The notes under the pieces are model-generated. The model saw only the letters and a program-made list of their open reading frames with translations, was not told the DNA's origin and searched no databases. From an uncultured Fibrobacter sp. (GTDB lineage Bacteria; Fibrobacterota; Fibrobacteria; Fibrobacterales; Fibrobacteraceae), in contig NZ_CAMVDO010000015.1 in NCBI RefSeq assembly GCF_947166265.1, positions 1-64,000 of the forward strand: a DNA stretch of 64,000 bases, read 5' to 3'. Both the position numbers and the translations under genes were made by a program. Positions 60,218 through 64,000 of the stretch are shown here, piece by piece. Position 1 is the stretch's first letter; the number at the start of each line of letters is the position of its first letter.

Positions 60218-61237
60218 ATGTTTGATTCAGTGAAAATAGAGCGATTTCGCGGGATTAACCACGCGTCTATTTCTGGTTTTAGGCGTATCAACCTGTTTTT
60301 TGGCAAGAACAATTGTGGAAAGTCTTCTCTGCTAGAGGCCATCTTTTTGGCCTGTGGGCAGTCCAACCCACTTTTGCCCCTAAATATAAACGGTTTCAGG
60401 GATTATCGGAAAATACAGAAAAAGGACATTGCACTCGATTTCTATAAGTTGGACACGGAAAAAAAAATTCGGATAACGCTCCAAAATGTAGAAACTAGAG
60501 ACCTTTCCATCTCTTTTTTTGAACAGGTTGCTTCCGATATCAAGCTTGATGAAGATGGCAAGTCCGTATCAAGTATGCCCAAGGATCAGTATGGGCATGT
60601 TCTGAAATACAGCTACGGTGGACAGGAAATGGTTTCCAAGATTGTTTTCGAATCTACGGGACCGAACATTCTTCAGGATATTGACCCTCGTTACAAGGAA
60701 CGTATTAGATGTCGCTATCTTGGACCAAAGTTTGATTTTTATACGTCGATACAAGGACTAGACAACATTATCAAGAACAAGGATGAGGGGTCCATTCTAG
60801 ATGCGTTAAGGATAATCGAACCTTCCATAAAGGATTTTCGCTATTCGGATGGAGATGTCCTTGTTGATTTGGGACTCGAACAGCGAGTTCCCGTAAACGT
60901 TCTTGGAGACGGCGTCCGGAAAGTCGTATCGCTGCTCACTTCCATATACGAGTGTCGCGATGGCGTTTTGCTCGTCGATGAAATCAGCAATGGTTTTCAT
61001 TATTCCGTGATGGGAAAATTGTGGAAAGCCGTTGACAGTGCATGTCGGAGCAACAATGTACAGCTGTTCGCGACGACCCATGATCTTGATTCCATAAGGG
61101 GATTGGTGGATGGGCTTGAAGAAGAATCCGTGGCAGCGTTTCATCTTGAAAAATTGGATGACGACGAACTAAAGTCTTATTTCTTCTCGAAGGGCGACTT
61201 GGAGTACATGTTACGCCAGCGTATTGAGGTGAGGTAG
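60218..61237 (+). CDS. OLD-like AAA ATPase (AAA_15/AAA_21 type)
   Basis: 339 residues from the ATG at 60218 (SD GGAGG). ABC-type ATPase: FRGIN then Walker A GKNNCGKSS (29-37), a helical insertion with no transmembrane segment, signature-like VLGDGVRKVVSLL (about 228-240), Walker B VLLVDEISNGFHYSVM (about 250-265) and His switch FATTHDLD (about 283-290). This is the ATPase type of OLD, Gabija, PARIS (AriA) and AbiL. It has no C-terminal TOPRIM; that activity seems to be on the next gene, whose GTG begins 2 nt after this stop. TATATTTA lies upstream at 60192. Likely the sensor or motor of a two-protein defence system. Confidence 0.85.
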   Translation: MFDSVKIERFRGINHASISGFRRINLFFGKNNCGKSSLLEAIFLACGQSNPLLPLNINGFRDYRKIQKKDIALDFYKLDTEKKIRITLQNVETRDLSISFFEQVASDIKLDEDGKSVSSMPKDQYGHVLKYSYGGQEMVSKIVFESTGPNILQDIDPRYKERIRCRYLGPKFDFYTSIQGLDNIIKNKDEGSILDALRIIEPSIKDFRYSDGDVLVDLGLEQRVPVNVLGDGVRKVVSLLTSIYECRDGVLLVDEISNGFHYSVMGKLWKAVDSACRSNNVQLFATTHDLDSIRGLVDGLEEESVAAFHLEKLDDDELKSYFFSKGDLEYMLRQRIEVR

Positions 61238-61239
61238 CA

Positions 61240-61854
61240 GTGGTTCATTTTTTCATTGAATCTAGGGACGAAAAGACTCCCGAATACGTTTTCCTTATGA
61301 AATATATTGGAAAAATTCGGCCAGACTTGACTTTCGAGATTGTCCCGATGGATGGATTTGGAAACCTATTCAGTGATTCCATTAAGACCAAAATGCGCAT
61401 AAATCATGATAGGCATGAAAAGAACGTGGTTGTCGTGGACACTGATTATTCTGAAAATGACGGCGGCTTTGCCCACCGGCGAAATGACATTGCAAAACGT
61501 GCCGCAGATGAAGGTGTAGATTTTATTTTTTTCTTATTTCCGAATAACTCGGATGACGGAATCTTTGAAAATTTGCTGGATTCGATTGCGCGGAAAGATC
61601 GGCACAGGCTTTTCTTCGATTGTTTCGCTGATTACGAGAACTGCATGAAGTCGCAAAAAGATGGTGACGGTAAACCGCTGTACCAGGTCCCGAATTTGAA
61701 GGGAAAGCTGCATACCTATATTAATGCTGTTCCTATGGAAAAAAGGCTAAGAAAAATGCTTGGCAGGGGAGATTGGCAATTCGAGAATGCCGAGTATTGG
61801 GATTTGGACCATACCTATTTGACGCCGCTTAAGTCTTTCCTAGAGACTGTATAA
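61240..61854 (+). CDS. TOPRIM/DUF3226-like partner of the AAA ATPase
   Basis: 204 residues from GTG, with SD GAGGTGAGG inside the ATPase gene end. Acidic residues fit a TOPRIM-like nuclease: Glu7 in FFIESRDEKTPEYVFLMKYI, Asp67-x-Asp69 in VVVVDTDYSEND, and FFLFPNNSDDGIFENLLDSI, the FPN...G.xE pattern of DUF3226/RloB-like proteins. A C-terminal region follows with DYENCMKSQKDGDGKPLYQVPNLKGKLHTYINAVP (key words KGKLHTYINA). DUF3226, DUF4435 (AriB) and RloB proteins are encoded with AAA ATPases in anti-phage loci. The last coding part before DR-R. Confidence 0.75.
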   Translation: MVHFFIESRDEKTPEYVFLMKYIGKIRPDLTFEIVPMDGFGNLFSDSIKTKMRINHDRHEKNVVVVDTDYSENDGGFAHRRNDIAKRAADEGVDFIFFLFPNNSDDGIFENLLDSIARKDRHRLFFDCFADYENCMKSQKDGDGKPLYQVPNLKGKLHTYINAVPMEKRLRKMLGRGDWQFENAEYWDLDHTYLTPLKSFLETV

Positions 61855-61869
61855 ATTGAGCGCTTCATC

Positions 61870-62020
61870 CTTAAACTCAAAAAAGTAAGTTTTTCATCAT
61901 TTAAAGGTGCGGAATCTTTAATTTTACGAAAAAATTACCTATATTTGTCTGTAATAAGTTTAACATTTCGGCTGGACTAGGCGAGGCGGTGGTCGCTGCG
62001 CACCAGGATGGCCGGAGTAA
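61870..62020. repeat. 151-bp direct repeat, right copy (DR-R)
   Basis: Same sequence as 59594-59744 apart from three bases (GCTGG for GTCGG near the middle, GGCCGG for GGCTGG at the end). It carries TATATTTG at 61940-61947. It lies upstream of the NeuD-like gene, so it may now drive the polysaccharide cluster. Confidence 0.93.
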
Positions 62021-62035
62021 ATCTAGGGTTACGGC

Positions 62036-62554
62036 GTGTCGAAGAACGGAAATCTTCTTATTCTAGGTGCAGGTCAGTACGGCCAGATGGTGGCTGAAAT
62101 TGCCCAAGAAATGGGAATTTTCGCGAAAATCGCTTTCCTTGATGATTCGTTTGATTCTCGTCATTGCGAGCGCGTCGAAGGATCTCTGACTGATCTCCCG
62201 AAATTCGCCGCCGATTACCGCTATGGGTTCGTGGCCATTGGGAACCCGGAACTGCGCCGTAAACTTACCGAACAGCTTCTACAGAACGGCATAACCCCGG
62301 CAACGCTCGTGCACCCCACGGCATACGTGAGCCCGAGTGCGCAACTCGAATCGGGATGCTGCATCGAGCCTAACGCCACCGTGCAGACCGGCGCGACCCT
62401 CAAGACTGCGACCTTTATTGCCAGCGGGGCTGTCGTCCGGCACAACGCCGTTGTCGGCGAATATTGCCATGTAGACTGCAACGCCGTAGTGAATTCTACC
62501 GCCAATGTTCCGGCGGGTACGCATATTTTGGCCCAAGAGGCAACAAATGCATAA
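62036..62554 (+). CDS. NeuD/PglD-type sugar O-acetyltransferase with in-frame repeat
   Basis: 172 residues from GTG. N-terminal Rossmann part NLLILGAGQYGQMVAEIAQEMG and FVAIGNPELRRKL, then a left-handed beta-helix with hexapeptide-like repeats (VHPTAYVSPSAQLESGCCIEPNATVQTGA; key HPTAYVSPSAQL, YCHVDCNAVV). It acetylates an amino-sugar or similar precursor for surface glycans, as PglD does. Residues about 42-50 (RHCERVEGS) are encoded by a dispersed REP-like element inserted between the first strand-helix unit and the next. The chain is shorter than PglD (about 200), lacking the last turns. Confidence 0.85.
   Translation: MSKNGNLLILGAGQYGQMVAEIAQEMGIFAKIAFLDDSFDSRHCERVEGSLTDLPKFAADYRYGFVAIGNPELRRKLTEQLLQNGITPATLVHPTAYVSPSAQLESGCCIEPNATVQTGATLKTATFIASGAVVRHNAVVGEYCHVDCNAVVNSTANVPAGTHILAQEATNA
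62160..62185. repeat. REP-like element inside the NeuD-like coding sequence
   Basis: GTCATTGCGAGCGCGTCGAA followed by GGATCT at 62160-62185 matches the GTCATTGCGAGC...GAAGGATCT repeat type, and is read in frame as RHCERVEGS. Confidence 0.7.
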
Positions 62555-63230
62555 GACCCCCTACACACTCTTTTTTAAGCGACTTATCGATATAGTGCTT
62601 TCCGGTTTCGGCATCGTGGTGCTCGCGCTCCCCATGCTTGCTATTGCCATTGCCATCAAGCTCGACAGCAAGGGCCCCGTGCTGTTCAAGCAAAAACGCG
62701 TGGGCCTGCACAAAAAGCACTTTAACATCTACAAGTTCCGCACCATGCGCACCGACACCCCCAAGGACGCCCCGACGCACGAACTGAGCGACCCCAAAAA
62801 ATGGATTACCAAGGTGGGCGGGTTCCTCCGCAAGACCAGCCTCGACGAACTCCCGCAGATGTTCAACATTTTCGAGGGGACCATGAGCATTATCGGCCCG
62901 CGTCCGGCGCTGTGGAACCAGTACGACCTGATTGCGGAACGCGACAAGTATGGTGCAAACGACGTGCCCGTGGGCCTGACCGGCTGGGCGCAAATCAACG
63001 GTCGCGACGAACTGGAAATTCCCGTGAAGGCCGCCCTTGACGGCGAATACGTAAAGCGCCAGAGTATCCTTTTTGACTGCAAGTGCTTCTTTGGTACGTT
63101 CATTAGCGTTCTTAAGAGCGATGGTGTAGTCGAAGGCGGCACCGGTGAAATCCACAAGCACGATACCTCTTCGTCATCCTCGACCAAGCAAAGCGCGGGA
63201 GGGGATCCAGTGCATTCGAGGGGTGCATAG
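62547..63230 (+). CDS. PglC/WcaJ-type phosphoglycosyl transferase
   Basis: 227 residues from the ATG that overlaps the end of the NeuD-like gene (AATGCATAA). One membrane helix (about 12-35: IDIVLSGFGIVVLALPMLAIAIAI), then LDSKGPVLFKQKRVG, NIYKFRTM, TSLDELPQMFNIFEGTMSIIGPRP (Asp-Glu dyad in LDELPQ) and GLTGWAQINGRDEL. It transfers a sugar-1-phosphate to undecaprenyl phosphate, starting glycan assembly. It is the short, catalytic-only form. The last about 19 residues (SSSSTKQSAGGDPVHSRGA) are encoded by a REP-like repeat and look like a foreign tail. The following epimerase starts on the stop codon. Confidence 0.92.
   Translation: MHKTPYTLFFKRLIDIVLSGFGIVVLALPMLAIAIAIKLDSKGPVLFKQKRVGLHKKHFNIYKFRTMRTDTPKDAPTHELSDPKKWITKVGGFLRKTSLDELPQMFNIFEGTMSIIGPRPALWNQYDLIAERDKYGANDVPVGLTGWAQINGRDELEIPVKAALDGEYVKRQSILFDCKCFFGTFISVLKSDGVVEGGTGEIHKHDTSSSSSTKQSAGGDPVHSRGA
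63173..63208. repeat. REP-like element forming the 3' end of the sugar transferase gene
   Basis: GTCATCCTCGACC, AAGCAAAGCG and CGGGAGGGGATCC lie in order at 63173-63208, in frame, as SSSTKQSAGGDP. Same family as the elements in the 54860-55272 gap. Confidence 0.7.
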
Positions 63231-64000
63231 TGAAAAAAATTTTAATTACAGGCGCGAACAGCTACATTGGCACCTCCTTTGCCAACTACTTGGCTCAGCC
63301 CGAATTCGCGGGCAGGTACCAGGTGACTACCCTCGACATGATTGGCGACGCCTGGCGCAGCCACGATTTTAGCCAGTACGATACCGTTTACCACGTGGCG
63401 GGTATTGCCCACAGCGATAACGGCAAGATCAGCGACGAACGCGCAAAACTCTATTATGCCGTGAACACCGACCTGACTGTGGAATGCGCCAAGAAGGCGA
63501 AAAACGCTGGCGTAAAGCAGTTCATATTTATGAGCAGCGCCATTGTGTACGGTGACAGCGCCCCCATTGGCAAAGAAAAGCTGATTACCCGCGACGCCCC
63601 CGTGAACCCCGCGAACTGCTACGGCGACAGCAAGGTGCAGGCCGAGAACGGCATCCGCCCGCTGGACTGCGACACATTCAAGGTGGTTATCCTCCGCCCG
63701 CCCATGATTTTCGGCAAGAACAGCAAGGGCAACTATCCGCTGCTCAGCAAACTCGCGCAAAAACTGCCCGTATTCCCGAAAGTCGAGAACTGCCGCAGCA
63801 TGCTCTACATCGGGAACCTGGTGGAATTCGTGCGCCTGATGGTCGAAAACGACGAACGCGGGACATTCTGGCCGCAGAACCCGCAGTACAGCAACACCAG
63901 CGAAGTTATCTCGCTCATTGCCAAGGCACACGGCAAACGCTGCGTGCTTATTCCCGGATTCGGCTGGGCGCTCAAGATTATGGCCCACGTCATGGGACTC
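63230..64000 (+). CDS. NAD-dependent sugar epimerase/dehydratase (partial)
   Basis: 257 codons are visible and the gene runs off the window. GTG start overlaps the previous stop (TAGTG). Rossmann start KKILITGANSYIGTSFANYL (GxxxxIG), then VYHVAGIAH, SSAIVYGDS and NCYGDSKVQAEN (YxxxK catalytic pair in YGDSK), VVILRPPMIFGKNSKGNYPLL. An extended SDR enzyme related to UDP-glucose 4-epimerase or WbpV-like proteins. Third gene of the surface-polysaccharide cluster, translationally coupled to the glycosyl-phosphate transferase. Confidence 0.9.
   Translation, partial: MKKILITGANSYIGTSFANYLAQPEFAGRYQVTTLDMIGDAWRSHDFSQYDTVYHVAGIAHSDNGKISDERAKLYYAVNTDLTVECAKKAKNAGVKQFIFMSSAIVYGDSAPIGKEKLITRDAPVNPANCYGDSKVQAENGIRPLDCDTFKVVILRPPMIFGKNSKGNYPLLSKLAQKLPVFPKVENCRSMLYIGNLVEFVRLMVENDERGTFWPQNPQYSNTSEVISLIAKAHGKRCVLIPGFGWALKIMAHVMGL

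Noticed and set aside
59594-62020. Direct repeats considered as integron attC sites.
   Set aside because: A GTTTAAC stretch fits one half of a core site, but no matching GTTRRRY partner lies at the other end, and no integrase or cassette series is seen.
59594-62020. Direct repeats considered as CRISPR or insertion-sequence ends.
   Set aside because: Only two copies 2.1 kb apart with genes between; far too long for CRISPR repeats. They are direct rather than inverted, and there is no transposase.

Overview
The window looks like a chromosomal segment of a Fibrobacter-type bacterium (Fibrobacterota, FCB group). The main evidence is two lipoproteins with the FISUMP domain (Fibrobacter succinogenes major paralogous domain; motifs of the type WMAENLNY ... 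CPxGWHxP ... VRCxxD). Supporting evidence is a Gram-negative envelope gene set (OmpA, Omp85-like barrel, SulP, DUF2914), type IV pilus motors, an MglA/roadblock pair, and -10/-7 boxes of the form TAnnTTTG, which resemble those of the related Bacteroidota. No rRNA, CRISPR array, prophage or classical IS element was seen.

Layout. 0-7.2 kb: start of a probable class II aldolase, an OmpA/DUF4398 lipoprotein pair, a secreted metalloprotease-like protein, tRNA-Asp and tRNA-Val, and phoH followed by the 7TM-HD phosphodiesterase gene. 7.3-24.6 kb: an M24 peptidase, a three-domain Aas-like phospholipid remodelling protein, fabF, the riboflavin operon ribE-ribBA-ribH with nusB, a large DUF2723 membrane protein and three family 2 glycosyltransferases. 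24.6-36.4 kb: a Trm112-like protein, a long acidic repeat protein coupled to pilT, a SulP transporter, a DNA-repair methyltransferase, a FISUMP lipoprotein and a MurC-like ligase. 36.4-43.9 kb: a collagen-like FISUMP lipoprotein, the putrescine genes aguB-aguA, a DUF2914 membrane protein and a small MscS channel. 44-50.3 kb: one apparent operon of MglA GTPase, roadblock protein, DUF2914 protein, a giant barrel-like protein and an Omp85-like protein. 50.4-58.2 kb: divergent epmB and efp (with Lys34), a radical SAM protein, a TIM-barrel-like protein, thiL and a PilB/GspE ATPase with two MshEN domains.

58.4-62.0 kb is an accessory island. It starts with an Rpn-type PD-(D/E)XK nuclease followed by a tiny gene resembling the nuclease tail. 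Next comes a three-gene module (small protein, OLD-like AAA ATPase, TOPRIM/DUF3226-like protein) bracketed by two nearly identical 151-bp direct repeats. Each repeat carries a promoter, a leader and a Shine-Dalgarno-like segment. This is the best candidate here for an undescribed defence cassette. From 62.0 kb to the end a surface-polysaccharide cluster begins: a NeuD/PglD-type acetyltransferase, a PglC-type phosphoglycosyl transferase and an NAD-dependent epimerase.

Two themes cut across the window. First, many genes have a TAtnTTTG-like box only 2-8 nt before the start codon and no Shine-Dalgarno, which suggests leaderless transcripts. Second, several dispersed repeat families occupy the intergenic DNA, and GTCATCC...GAAGGATC elements have also entered reading frames: the N-terminus of the Omp85-like protein, the middle of the NeuD-like protein and the C-terminus of the sugar transferase. 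Functions are read from motifs and family knowledge; no database search was run.
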